Below, one piece after another: positions 7,809-16,892 of a stretch of 39,141 bases of DNA. The position numbers were made by a program, and so were the translations under genes. This DNA comes from Lachnospiraceae bacterium (GTDB lineage Bacteria; Bacillota; Clostridia; Lachnospirales; Lachnospiraceae): the NCBI GenBank assembly GCA_004552595.1, contig SFNX01000007.1, positions 1 to 39,141 on the forward strand, written 5' to 3'. The notes beneath the pieces are model-generated. The model searched no databases. It had not been told where the DNA came from and was given only the letters and a program-made list of their open reading frames with translations. Position 1 is the first letter of the stretch. The number at the start of each line of letters is the position of its first letter.

Positions 7809-10268
7809 CTATCCTTTGTTCTTCTTTGTGTCAACGAACCGATAGAGCGCGAATATCAAAACCGGGAGTGCAAAAACCGAGCATATTGCAAGTATTTTTA
7901 GGCTTCCATATCTGTCAAAAAAAGATTCACGAATTTTTGTATCATTTTTTGTTAAAGTTTTTATGTCGGTGTCATCAATTGTCACTTTAAAAGGATTATC
8001 AGACAGGGCACACTGCATTTTCACAACTTCTTTTATTTCGTTTCCTGCATAATCTGCTGCCACTACGGAAATATCATAATCACCATAGTCGTTAGCCTTA
8101 ATGCTGACTTCCTTTTTATCATCAATACTCATCTCCTCACCATTTACGCATACCGACTTAAAGAAATCATTGTCATCAAACAAAGTCAGCTTAACTACCT
8201 CGTCTTTTTTGACATTTCCTCCGTTCTCAATTCCATGCACAATAACCTTTGGCATAGTATTATCAACAATAAATGCTGATACCTTTTCAGAAGTGTTTCC
8301 CGCTTCGTCTTCAGCCACTATCTGCAGAATGTATTTTCCATCCTTTTTTAGCTCAACAGAGCTTACTTCCTTAGAATTAAGATAAGCCTTATACTTAACC
8401 TTTGTTGCATCTTGAATGTAATCCTTCATGTTTTCAGGCAAAGTAAAATACTTAAGATATTTTTCATTAAATGCATCGATATATGCAATAACAGGCGGTT
8501 CTTCATCTACAATAAACGAAACTGTTTTTTCACTTGTATTTAAAGCCTTATCAACAAGCGTAACCTTAAGAGTAAATTCACCCTCTGATGTTACTTCGAT
8601 TGGGAATACAGCTTCCCGTCCTACTGATACGACATTTTCCCGTTTTTCTTCCCGGTAGTTTCCGTCACTACCCTTTTTATAAAGCACAGCGCATATATCA
8701 TATTCAGAAGTATCATCATATGTGGCTATGTTAAATGTAGGTCTTTTACTGCATACTGTAGTTTTCCCTTCATCAACATTTGTAAAGTCACTCTCACTTC
8801 CACTTCCTGCATTGATTTCTATTAATGGAGCAGTCCTGTCTATTACAAATCTGCATGAAGTATTTGCTTCTCTGTTAACTGCATCCTTTGCTGTAAGCGT
8901 AACTGTATAGCTTCCGTCCTTTGAGAACGTGTATACGTTTCTGTTTGTCTTTGCACCTATTACAAAAGGCGAAACGTCAAGCTTTCTCTCACCCGACTTA
9001 TCCTTAAGAACCGCCTCAACATTAGCATTAACACCTTCAAAAAACAGTTCCTTTACAGTTGCATATATGCTTACAGGTGCATTATAAATATTATCATTTA
9101 TTACATTGTCAATTGCGACTTTAGGTGCACCCTTGTCAATACCAAAGCTTATCCTTATTGTCTCTGAATAGTTACCGCTTTCATCGTAGGAAAAAGTGAC
9201 AATATCATATACACCTTCTTCAGTATACGTTCTCTCAAGAATGGCTTCACTTTCATATCCACCCGTAAGGTCTTCAAGACATTTTGTAGTACCTGTTCCG
9301 TCAGAATATAAGCATTTAAAGAACACATTCTGCTTTGAACAGTTTTCTTTACTTACAACCATCACCTTACAATCGCCTGACATAATTAAGCCATCTTTTA
9401 ATGTCTCACCTGCAGATATTCCTGATAATGATATTTCAGGTGGATCTGAATCTATTTCATAGTTCATCATATACTCATTTTTATTCCCGGCAAGATCGGT
9501 TGCTATTAGCTTTAATTCATCGGTTTTACTATTTTCCTTAAACAATGAAACATCATATTCATATTCGACCATACGTGTATCAATGTTCATTGATACACTG
9601 TCTATTACTTTTTCGTTTCTTATAAGCTCAATACATTTTATTCCTGTTGAATCACTTACCTTAAAACTTGCAACACTTCCCTGACTTGTTGCTGTAGAAT
9701 AATCATTTGTATCAGTTCGTACTATTTCAGGAACTGTTTTATCAAATGTAAACTGATACGGCGATGATAGATACGTTATGTTAATCATTTTCTTTATCAA
9801 GCCATCAATTAGTATCTTATATGATTTTACACATTCAAATTTAAGAGCTACTAAATTAGTCGTATCGCCTTCATTAGGAGATAATACTATACTTAAGTCA
9901 GTCATTTCCTCATATGCAGAAAAGCTACTGCCATTCCACGTTGCTTTTCCATAATATATATCCTTAATTACTTCCGGTTCCTTTCCCGGATTTTCATTTT
10001 TTATTTCTTCGATAATCAGACTAACATCTTCTTCAATATCATTGATATTTTCAGGAAAGCTTACACTAATTGTGCTGTTCAGATAATAGATATTCTCGTC
10101 ATTAATATTTAAAGCATTATCGCTACATAAAATGCTCATATTAAGACTTCTTATTTGTGAACCATCTGTTTCATCTGCAAATGCCGTAACAGTAAATACA
10201 AAAATACAAAACAGATTAGTGATCAGTATAATAAACAGTATTTCCCAATATTCCTTTATTTTATTCAC
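7809..10268 (-). CDS. Large surface protein with repeated Ig-like domains and C-terminal membrane anchor
   Basis: An 819-residue exported protein. A signal peptide or signal anchor occupies about residues 1-32 (LFIILITNLFCIFVFTVTAFA). Six Ig-like units can be recognised by recurring starts of the form D-x2/3-P: DKTVPEI, DSDPPEI, DKGAPKV, DRTAPLI, DEEPPVI and DNTMPKV, each followed by beta-rich sequence with conserved D-x-A-G-N-like ends. One C-terminal membrane helix near residue 785-805 leaves a short basic tail (DTKKNKG). The start is GTG and overlaps the TGA of the preceding gene by four bases (GTGA), with GGGGGA as ribosome binding site, so translation is coupled. The topology suggests an outside domain that binds a ligand or another surface protein. 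No enzyme motif is visible. Confidence 0.85.
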   Translation of the reverse strand: MNKIKEYWEILFIILITNLFCIFVFTVTAFADETDGSQIRSLNMSILCSDNALNINDENIYYLNSTISVSFPENINDIEEDVSLIIEEIKNENPGKEPEVIKDIYYGKATWNGSSFSAYEEMTDLSIVLSPNEGDTTNLVALKFECVKSYKILIDGLIKKMINITYLSSPYQFTFDKTVPEIVRTDTNDYSTATSQGSVASFKVSDSTGIKCIELIRNEKVIDSVSMNIDTRMVEYEYDVSLFKENSKTDELKLIATDLAGNKNEYMMNYEIDSDPPEISLSGISAGETLKDGLIMSGDCKVMVVSKENCSKQNVFFKCLYSDGTGTTKCLEDLTGGYESEAILERTYTEEGVYDIVTFSYDESGNYSETIRISFGIDKGAPKVAIDNVINDNIYNAPVSIYATVKELFFEGVNANVEAVLKDKSGERKLDVSPFVIGAKTNRNVYTFSKDGSYTVTLTAKDAVNREANTSCRFVIDRTAPLIEINAGSGSESDFTNVDEGKTTVCSKRPTFNIATYDDTSEYDICAVLYKKGSDGNYREEKRENVVSVGREAVFPIEVTSEGEFTLKVTLVDKALNTSEKTVSFIVDEEPPVIAYIDAFNEKYLKYFTLPENMKDYIQDATKVKYKAYLNSKEVSSVELKKDGKYILQIVAEDEAGNTSEKVSAFIVDNTMPKVIVHGIENGGNVKKDEVVKLTLFDDNDFFKSVCVNGEEMSIDDKKEVSIKANDYGDYDISVVAADYAGNEIKEVVKMQCALSDNPFKVTIDDTDIKTLTKNDTKIRESFFDRYGSLKILAICSVFALPVLIFALYRFVDTKKNKG

Positions 10269-12310
10269 CTTTTCTTTCCCCCAGTCTTTCCAACTACTAT
10301 TTCCTTAGTAATGAATTCCTTGGCGATTTCTCTCTTTTTTTCGCCTTTAAACTTAGTCATTATTGAAATCTTTTCATTTTCATAAATATGTGCAAAAAGT
10401 GGACCAAACCTTACATACAGGGTATCGTATTTATTAAGAAGCTCATAAAAACATAACGACCTTTCAGAATTGCTAAGTGATACAAATAAGAGTGCTACAG
10501 GTACTTTTATTCCCTCTTCGTTACTAAGCATTGTGTATTCCGTGTCTTTCTTTACAAATACAATTACTCCAAAGAAAAGAATAATTGCTAAAATAACCAA
10601 CAGTAATAAAAGTCCCACAAATATAAGCACAAGCGATACAATGGATTTTTCTTTTGTCTCAGGATTATAGGCATCCGCTTCGTCAGAGTTTTCGTTAGTA
10701 TACGCATTAGCCTCATCTCCTTCCTCAATTGTCTTCAAATCTATCGTTGCCTTTTTTGCTTCTGCTGCCTTTGTCTCCTCCTTTTTTGTTTCTCTCATTG
10801 AAATAATATATTCTTCTGAATTTTTTCTGATTCGTTCAAATACGTCTTCTTTATCGTTATCCGTTAATTCTTTTGCTTTTAATGAAGTGTTTTTCGAGTT
10901 GTTATTTTTGCTGTTTTTTCCTGACGTATTTTTATCATTTGTCTTCTTTGATTGTTCTACTGTAGTAATTGTGTCGTTTACGAGTTTATCTGTGCTTACA
11001 AATTCTTTACCATCTTCTTTAACTTTATCAAATGTTCCTGCTCCGGTATTACCTGTGCCTGTATCTCCTTTATTTCCTGTATTACCTCCTGTTCCTGAAC
11101 TATTTCCGGTATTTCCTGTGTTGCCACCTGTATTAGTGCCGTTCCCTGAGTTTCCTTTTCCTGTATCAGTTCCTAAGTCTTTAATTCCTTCATCTGTTGA
11201 AGGCATTTTCGGATTGGCTTTTTCAATATCTATAGCGTCAACTGATATATCCTTCCTAGTAATATTCCCCGTTTTATCCTTAACTACTACTGTAATGATT
11301 CCCGGTGTTGTAATTGCCTTTGTACTGTTAGCTTCATAAGTGTTGCCTCCGTCATATGAATAAGGATTATCGCTAAGTCCCACGTTATCTGATGCTTTTA
11401 CTTCTAAAATTACTGATTTTGAACCGGTATCAATTTTCTTACTGACTTCAACAACCGGTGGGTCAGTATCAATAACATTTATCGTAGAAAAGAACGGTGT
11501 GTCCGATTCAGATGTGCCCGCCGGCAATTGTCCGTCTGCATCATACACTAATGCACCAATCTGTGCGCCATCAAAGCTTTGAGGGATATTTGAAAGTACA
11601 AGGCCTTTATTAAAAACACCTCTTGCAATAAGCCCGCCTCTGTTTGCTCCTTCATTTAGCAGGGCAAAGCTGCTCTCTCCCTTATACTTAACCACCCATC
11701 TTACATTACTTGTATATTTGTTAAAGTCATATGTTATCGTTGTTGACGAAAGTGGCTTTACGTCAATACTCCCCGGAATGTTTGTTGCTGCACCTCGGTA
11801 ATCTACAATTTTAATATCACCTATATATGCTGCCGGAGAAAAGTTCCTGCCACAATGTGGGCAGATTGGATGTTCACCTTTACAGACGACTTTAATTCTT
11901 CCGTTAGAAGATCTCTTATTCGTTACATCTATAAAAGATTTATTAAATGTAGTATTACATTCCCCATCTATTATAGTGTGTATGATATCACGACTCGACC
12001 AGATATCATTGACAAAAATATCGAAAACATTATCAATGGCTTTTAATTCTGCACCGGCACAACACGGTTTTCTAAAAAACGTGTATGAAACCTGTACTTC
12101 ATCAGCTCTGGACATATCCGCTGTCACTGTTCTATAGTCCGTTCCATAAATTGTTATTCCTCCCTGAAATATTCTGACAAGATTCCTGTTTTCATCTATA
12201 TATGTCTCGCTGACATTGTTGTTAATAGCCGCATATGTACTTTCATAAGATACAAATGTTGCAGTAACAGCCATAATAAAGCATATCAAATATTTAATTA
12301 ATCTTTTCAT
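10265..12310 (-). CDS. Cysteine-containing surface protein with Ig-like domain, Gly/Asn/Thr linker, TM helix and cytoplasmic tail
   Basis: A 681-residue type I membrane protein. The signal peptide spans about residues 1-27. The N-terminal outside domain has six cysteines: the pair C83-C84, C118, C143 and a CPHC motif at 150-153. An Ig-like domain follows at about 287-358 (TDPPVVEVSKK, ASDNVGLSD). Residues 385-428 are a Gly/Asn/Thr/Ser-rich linker, followed by a long charged region. One strong membrane helix spans about 556-588. The remaining 90 residues are inside the cell and basic. The ATG is preceded by AGGAGG. It lies 21 bp after the kinase gene and overlaps the next gene by four bases. 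I do not recognise a named family. The inside tail is a plausible kinase substrate or contact, but that is inference. Confidence 0.82.
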   Translation of the reverse strand: MKRLIKYLICFIMAVTATFVSYESTYAAINNNVSETYIDENRNLVRIFQGGITIYGTDYRTVTADMSRADEVQVSYTFFRKPCCAGAELKAIDNVFDIFVNDIWSSRDIIHTIIDGECNTTFNKSFIDVTNKRSSNGRIKVVCKGEHPICPHCGRNFSPAAYIGDIKIVDYRGAATNIPGSIDVKPLSSTTITYDFNKYTSNVRWVVKYKGESSFALLNEGANRGGLIARGVFNKGLVLSNIPQSFDGAQIGALVYDADGQLPAGTSESDTPFFSTINVIDTDPPVVEVSKKIDTGSKSVILEVKASDNVGLSDNPYSYDGGNTYEANSTKAITTPGIITVVVKDKTGNITRKDISVDAIDIEKANPKMPSTDEGIKDLGTDTGKGNSGNGTNTGGNTGNTGNSSGTGGNTGNKGDTGTGNTGAGTFDKVKEDGKEFVSTDKLVNDTITTVEQSKKTNDKNTSGKNSKNNNSKNTSLKAKELTDNDKEDVFERIRKNSEEYIISMRETKKEETKAAEAKKATIDLKTIEEGDEANAYTNENSDEADAYNPETKEKSIVSLVLIFVGLLLLLVILAIILFFGVIVFVKKDTEYTMLSNEEGIKVPVALLFVSLSNSERSLCFYELLNKYDTLYVRFGPLFAHIYENEKISIMTKFKGEKKREIAKEFITKEIVVGKTGGKKR

Positions 12311-12331
12311 TTCTTAAATTATCCTCCTGAA

Positions 12332-13543
12332 TTAGTTTTCTACTTCTGCTTTCATAAGATCTGCCATTTTCTCTTCATTTCCGTCAAATGAACTCATTTT
12401 GTTGCAGACCGTTATATATCCATTGACTTCCGGAAATTTATCTGTGCTTAACCTGCTAAAATAAACCTTTGCTCTCGCATAATCCTTTTCCGTGTAAAAA
12501 TAATATCTTGCAACTTCGTATGAATACTTTTCATCACTCTCTTTATCAAGGAAGTTTCCGTCGATATATCCACATATTATTCTTATGGCTTCTCTTGAAT
12601 ATTCACCATTTTCCATATTTTCAGATACTTTTTTTATCATTTCCGTTCTGTATTCTTCCTTAAGCTGCCTATTATTTTTTTCATATGCGAAGAATACAAG
12701 AAAAATAAAAAGAATACTTACAATACACGTAATTACAGCAACAGGCAAAGCCCCCTTTTCCCTTCTTTTCCTTCTGTTAAGATATTCTTTTATCTGATTT
12801 ATTGAAGGTCTTGATTCCATATCTTCTCTTATACATAAAAGAATTAACTGCTTAATACTTTTACCTATTCTCATTGAATTGATTTTCTTTCTCTGGATGC
12901 TTAAATCCGAATCGGGCTTTTTCCCTGTAAGCATTTCATAAAGAGTCATACCAAGTGCAAATATATCGCTCTTTTCCGAAAGTCTGGCACCTTCAATGTA
13001 TTGTTCGGGTGGAGAATATCCAATGCTTCCGATACTTTTACTTTTAAGAAGTATGCTTCCGGCAATTCCAAAATCAATTAATCGAATACTTCCGTCAGGT
13101 CTTATCATTATGTTCGCCGGCTTCATATCAAGATATAAAATTGGATTATCACGTGTATGAAGGTATTCAAGCGCATACAAAAGCTCCTTAAAATAACTTA
13201 ATGCCACTTCAACGGGTAATGCGCCATTTGTCTTAAGATATGATGATAATGTCTGTCCCTCAATATAATCTGTTACGATGCATATTTTGCCATCTTCTAT
13301 AAATGCATCGGATATCCCGGGGAACATGTAATAGTCAAGCGACTTTAAAAGCTCAATTTCGGGATTGGATATTGAACCGTCGCTTGATAAATTTGAATAA
13401 AATAATGTGCTCTCTGAAAGCTTTTTTACAGCCCACTTTTTATTAATGTTTTTGTCAACACAAAGATAAACACTGGACATTCCGCCTGTGCCAATCTTTT
13501 TAATTATTTTGTATCTCTTGGAAAAATACGCAGAATTATACAA
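12332..13543 (-). CDS. Membrane Ser/Thr protein kinase with short extracytoplasmic domain
   Basis: Hanks-type kinase domain at about residues 11-257: glycine loop GTGGMSSVY, ATP lysine K40 (AVKK), catalytic loop YLDMKPANIM with D139, K141 and N144, DFG at 157-159, and a PPE in place of APE at about 178-180. The usual Arg before the catalytic Asp is Leu, so it is a non-RD kinase. A basic stretch (NRRKRREK) leads into one membrane helix at about 266-287. About 115 residues lie outside and look helical, possibly TPR-like; they are not PASTA repeats. It is the first gene after a clear promoter and is followed in close spacing by two surface protein genes, ispG and polC. That layout suggests the kinase reports on, or acts with, the two surface proteins. 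Confidence 0.92.
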   Translation of the reverse strand: MYNSAYFSKRYKIIKKIGTGGMSSVYLCVDKNINKKWAVKKLSESTLFYSNLSSDGSISNPEIELLKSLDYYMFPGISDAFIEDGKICIVTDYIEGQTLSSYLKTNGALPVEVALSYFKELLYALEYLHTRDNPILYLDMKPANIMIRPDGSIRLIDFGIAGSILLKSKSIGSIGYSPPEQYIEGARLSEKSDIFALGMTLYEMLTGKKPDSDLSIQRKKINSMRIGKSIKQLILLCIREDMESRPSINQIKEYLNRRKRREKGALPVAVITCIVSILFIFLVFFAYEKNNRQLKEEYRTEMIKKVSENMENGEYSREAIRIICGYIDGNFLDKESDEKYSYEVARYYFYTEKDYARAKVYFSRLSTDKFPEVNGYITVCNKMSSFDGNEEKMADLMKAEVEN

Positions 13544-13622
13544 GGTAAATCCTTTCTGCGTTCTCCTGTTCCTCCCTGGAAAATTAGCGAAACCGCTATG
13601 AATTGATAATGTGTGTGTGAAT

Positions 13623-13651
13623 ACTATAATTTATTAACTATACAAAGTCAA
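13623..13651 (-). promoter_or_regulatory. Sigma-70-type promoter for the kinase-surface-ispG-polC unit
   Basis: On the minus strand TTGACT (13651-13646), 17 bases, then TATAGT (13628-13623). Both hexamers are one or two bases off consensus with ideal spacing. It begins directly after the terminator of the rseP operon and leaves a leader of roughly 70 bases before the kinase ATG. Confidence 0.75.
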
Positions 13652-13652
13652 T

Positions 13653-13691
13653 ACAAAAAATAAAAATCGGGATAAAAATTTATCCCGATTT
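13653..13691 (-). terminator. Intrinsic terminator of the deacetylase-to-rseP operon
   Basis: An 11-bp stem (AAATCGGGATA paired with TATCCCGATTT) with a six-base loop is followed on the minus strand by a T-rich tract. It lies 40 bp past the rseP stop codon and ends two bases before the -35 box of the kinase promoter. Confidence 0.85.
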
Positions 13692-13730
13692 ATGTAAACT
13701 AAAATTCCCAACAATAATATAACCTTAATA

Positions 13731-14777
13731 TTACCGGACAATTCTCATAATGTCGTTATAAAGAACAAATACCATAAGAAGCATCAAAAGTGCCATTCCG
13801 ACAAAATTTATAGCTCCCTCAACGTTTTTATTGACAGGCTTTTTCGTCACCGCTTCAATAATTAAGAATATAAGCTTGCCGCCATCAAGTGCCGGAAACG
13901 GAAGCAGATTCATAACTCCTAAGTTTGCAGAAATAAGAATCAAAAGATCCATTAACGAAAGCAATACTGCCTTAAATCCATATTCTGACGCCTCATCATA
14001 AACATCAGAAACAGTCTGTGTGATACCAACAGGGCCGGAAAGTTCATTAACTGATATGATACCGGTAAACAGCATCTTGAGACTTGATAAGGTAATCTTC
14101 ACCCAGTACCTGACATTTAAGAAGCTATACTTAATTATCTGAAGAGGCGAAGGATTCTCAACCCATTCCCCAAACGAAATACCCATCATCATTCTGCCGT
14201 ATTCTTCGCTGTACTCAGGTGTAACAACTATATCAAGCGTCTTTCCATCACGATTAATTTTAAGTGATAACGGCTCACCATTATTGTACATTGTTGCAAA
14301 GGTCACCTCGTTGTAGAAATACACTTTACTACCGTCAACCTTAACAATTTCATCGCCCGCCATAAGGCCTGCGCTCTCAGCAGGGCTGCCTTTTGACACC
14401 TCTGTAATGGCTGTGTTTGAGTATCCGACAGAGCCGATTACAAAAAGCGAAAATACAAATGCAAGAATAAAATTAAATATCGGACCTGCAAGAATTGTTG
14501 CCATTCTTGAATAAACGCTTGCATTTAGATATGAACATTCCTCAGGCTTATCAATATCCTCTTCGTCCATAAACACACAGGCGCCGCCAAACGGAATAAG
14601 CTTAAGTGAATACACCGTATTCCCTTTCTTTTTAGAGATGATGTTCGGTCCGATACCTACGAAAAACTCCTTTACTTCGATTCCGTTAGCCCTCGCAATT
14701 ATGTAATGCCCAAATTCATGAACTACAATAATCAGGCAAATAATAAAAAGTGAAAGTAATATTTTAAATACTGACAT
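13731..14777 (-). CDS. rseP: Site-2 membrane metalloprotease (RseP, M50 family)
   Basis: Intramembrane zinc protease that cuts membrane-anchored regulators or leftover signal peptides. HEFGH at residues 20-24 in the first membrane helix gives two zinc ligands and the catalytic Glu. The third ligand is in the LDGG segment near residue 297. One PDZ domain sits at about 120-195 (SPAESAGLMAGDEIVKVDG). Four or so membrane helices are visible and the length of 348 is normal. It follows dxr with a three-base gap. In many Clostridia rseP is followed directly by ispG and polC; here a terminator, promoter, kinase and two surface genes intervene. Confidence 0.95.
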   Translation of the reverse strand: MSVFKILLSLFIICLIIVVHEFGHYIIARANGIEVKEFFVGIGPNIISKKKGNTVYSLKLIPFGGACVFMDEEDIDKPEECSYLNASVYSRMATILAGPIFNFILAFVFSLFVIGSVGYSNTAITEVSKGSPAESAGLMAGDEIVKVDGSKVYFYNEVTFATMYNNGEPLSLKINRDGKTLDIVVTPEYSEEYGRMMMGISFGEWVENPSPLQIIKYSFLNVRYWVKITLSSLKMLFTGIISVNELSGPVGITQTVSDVYDEASEYGFKAVLLSLMDLLILISANLGVMNLLPFPALDGGKLIFLIIEAVTKKPVNKNVEGAINFVGMALLMLLMVFVLYNDIMRIVR

Positions 14778-14780
14778 AAA

Positions 14781-15935
14781 CTATCCCTTATTAAAGCTCT
14801 TTCTTATAAACTCTCTCGTATCCCTCTCGACACTTAATACTGTATCGATGTCAGGATTACTTATAATCGTATGACGGTTCATTGATTCCTCGATGATTCG
14901 ATATATATCAAGAAATCCTATCTTTTTATTCAAAAACATCGCTACGGCTTCTTCATTTGACGCATTGAACACTGTTGGCATACTGCCGCCAAATTCAGCT
15001 GCCTCCATTGCAAATTTAAGCCCCTTAAATGTATCCATATCAGGCTTTTCAAAAGTTAATGATTTCATCTCAAAAAAGTCAAGCTTTTTAGCATCAAGAA
15101 ATCTTCTGTCAGGATAAAACAGTGCATACTGAATAGGAAGTCTCATATCAGGACATCCAAGCTGTGCAATAACTGCTGTATCCTCGTATTCAACCATTGA
15201 ATGAATGACACTTTGCGGATGTACCACTACTTGAATCATGGAGACATCAACATCAAAAAGCCAAGCTGCTTCCATAACTTCAAGGCCTTTATTTACAAGA
15301 GTTGCTGAATCAACTGTGATCTTTTGTCCCATTGCCCAGTTTGGATGCTTAAGTGCATCTTCCAAAGTGACGTTTTTAAGTTCCTCATAAGACTTACCCC
15401 TAAAAGGTCCTCCGGATGCAGTAAGAAGAATTTTAGAAATTCTCTTTCTGTTTTCTCCGTTCATTGACTGGAATATTGCACTGTGTTCCGAATCAACAGG
15501 AAGAAGCGATACCTTATGTTCCTTAATCAGAGGCATTATTATATGTCCTGCTGTTACGAGTGTTTCTTTGTTCGCAAGGGCAATGTTTTTGCCTGCCTTA
15601 ATTGCTGCAATTGTCGGCTTGATTCCTATCATACCAACCATTGATGTCACAACTGTGTCCACATCGTCAAATGTAGCCGCTTCAATCATTCCATCCATAC
15701 CCGATAGAACTTTTACACCGGTGTCTGCTATTTTTATTTTAAGCTCATTTGCCTTTTCTGCATTGTATAAAACCGCGATTTCAGGCTTAAACTCACGTAT
15801 CTGTTTTTCTATTAATTCAACGTTAGAGCCTGCAGCAAGCACTTTAATTTTAAGCTCGTCAGTATTATTTCTCACAATATCAAGTGTCTGTGTTCCTATT
15901 GAACCTGTCGAGCCAAGAACTGCTATATTTTTCAT
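14781..15935 (-). CDS. dxr: 1-deoxy-D-xylulose-5-phosphate reductoisomerase
   Basis: Second enzyme of the MEP isoprenoid pathway; it converts DXP to MEP with NADPH and a divalent metal. The N-terminal nucleotide fold begins IAVLGSTGSIGTQTLDI. The metal/substrate motifs LLPVDSEHSAIFQ and LTASGGPFRG are present, as is the flexible loop region HPNWAMGQKITVDSATL. The length of 384 is typical. The start ATG has AGGAGA at good spacing. It sits 12 bp after cdsA and 3 bp before rseP in an unbroken operon. Confidence 0.97.
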   Translation of the reverse strand: MKNIAVLGSTGSIGTQTLDIVRNNTDELKIKVLAAGSNVELIEKQIREFKPEIAVLYNAEKANELKIKIADTGVKVLSGMDGMIEAATFDDVDTVVTSMVGMIGIKPTIAAIKAGKNIALANKETLVTAGHIIMPLIKEHKVSLLPVDSEHSAIFQSMNGENRKRISKILLTASGGPFRGKSYEELKNVTLEDALKHPNWAMGQKITVDSATLVNKGLEVMEAAWLFDVDVSMIQVVVHPQSVIHSMVEYEDTAVIAQLGCPDMRLPIQYALFYPDRRFLDAKKLDFFEMKSLTFEKPDMDTFKGLKFAMEAAEFGGSMPTVFNASNEEAVAMFLNKKIGFLDIYRIIEESMNRHTIISNPDIDTVLSVERDTREFIRKSFNKG

Positions 15936-15947
15936 TGTATCTCCTAA

Positions 15948-16892
15948 TCAAAGTATAATAAGCGAAAGCACGTAAACGATAGGTGCAACAAATATTACAC
16001 TGTCAAATCTGTCAAGTATTCCGCCGTGTCCCGGTATTAAATTGCCATAATCCTTAATGTCGTTGTTACGCTTAATTGCAGATGCGAATAAATCTCCGAC
16101 CTGTGAAAAGCAGGCACCAACAAGGCAGATTATCATATACTCTGTTGCATAATTATTACCTGAAAAAAGCTTATGCTGAACAAAATATCCGAATATAAAG
16201 GCTACAATAACTGAGCCGACTACACCACCGATTGCACCTTCAACTGACTTTTTAGGTGACAGTACAGGTGCCATTTTATGCTTTCCGAAATTGCAACCGA
16301 CAAGATAAGCACATGTATCACATATCCATGAGCTTATGAATATAAGCCAGAAAAGGTACTTTCCGCCGTTAAGACATCTGATTAAAAAAATTGATGTTAC
16401 AAATAACGGTGTATAAAGTGCCCCGACTATTGCATATGATACCTGCTTAAAATCAAAGCGTTTAAATGTAAACACATAAATTAACGCCATCACAGTAATA
16501 ACCGCAAATACATATAACGCCGATGCCGACAGATAGCTTAATGTATTAACAAGACCTATCATATCCGTGATTTCAATATAACCGGACAATGAATCGGGAA
16601 ATGCATTTTTCATTGCAAAAGACCTTGCAGAAATAAGCGGTGCAAACGTTCCTGACATCAAAAAATAAATAATGCACATTACCATTCCTGCAATAGCAAG
16701 CATATTATCCTTTTTATCTTTAGCGTTTTTGTCATATAAGCCTACTGCCATATATAGTTCTTTCATTCCAACAAAAGCAACTACAACACAAAAAATCAGT
16801 ATTGCAAAGCCTCCAACAAGCCCTGCTAAAAGCAGAATTGCAACTAAAATGACCGAGCTTATGACTCTTGTAACAAAATCTTTATTCTTCAT
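15948..16892 (-). CDS. cdsA: Phosphatidate cytidylyltransferase
   Basis: Makes CDP-diacylglycerol from CTP and phosphatidic acid, the branch point for phospholipids, in the membrane. The protein has about eight membrane helices. The C-terminal signature is clear: SPKKSVEGAIGG, then SQVGDLFASAIKR, then KDYGNLIPGHGGILDRFDS, which carries the catalytic and metal-binding residues. At 314 residues it is somewhat longer than common bacterial CdsA, with extra sequence around residues 75-115. The gene overlaps the end of uppS by 11 bases, so the two are probably translationally coupled. Confidence 0.96.
   Translation of the reverse strand: MKNKDFVTRVISSVILVAILLLAGLVGGFAILIFCVVVAFVGMKELYMAVGLYDKNAKDKKDNMLAIAGMVMCIIYFLMSGTFAPLISARSFAMKNAFPDSLSGYIEITDMIGLVNTLSYLSASALYVFAVITVMALIYVFTFKRFDFKQVSYAIVGALYTPLFVTSIFLIRCLNGGKYLFWLIFISSWICDTCAYLVGCNFGKHKMAPVLSPKKSVEGAIGGVVGSVIVAFIFGYFVQHKLFSGNNYATEYMIICLVGACFSQVGDLFASAIKRNNDIKDYGNLIPGHGGILDRFDSVIFVAPIVYVLSLIIL

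Noticed and set aside
11030..11170. Repeat array in DNA
   Set aside because: The repetition follows from the Gly/Asn/Thr-rich linker codons; there are no regular spacers.
10887..11339. 150-codon plus-strand frame with Pro/Phe/Val repeats
   Set aside because: It is the reverse of the Gly/Asn/Thr linker of the surface protein.
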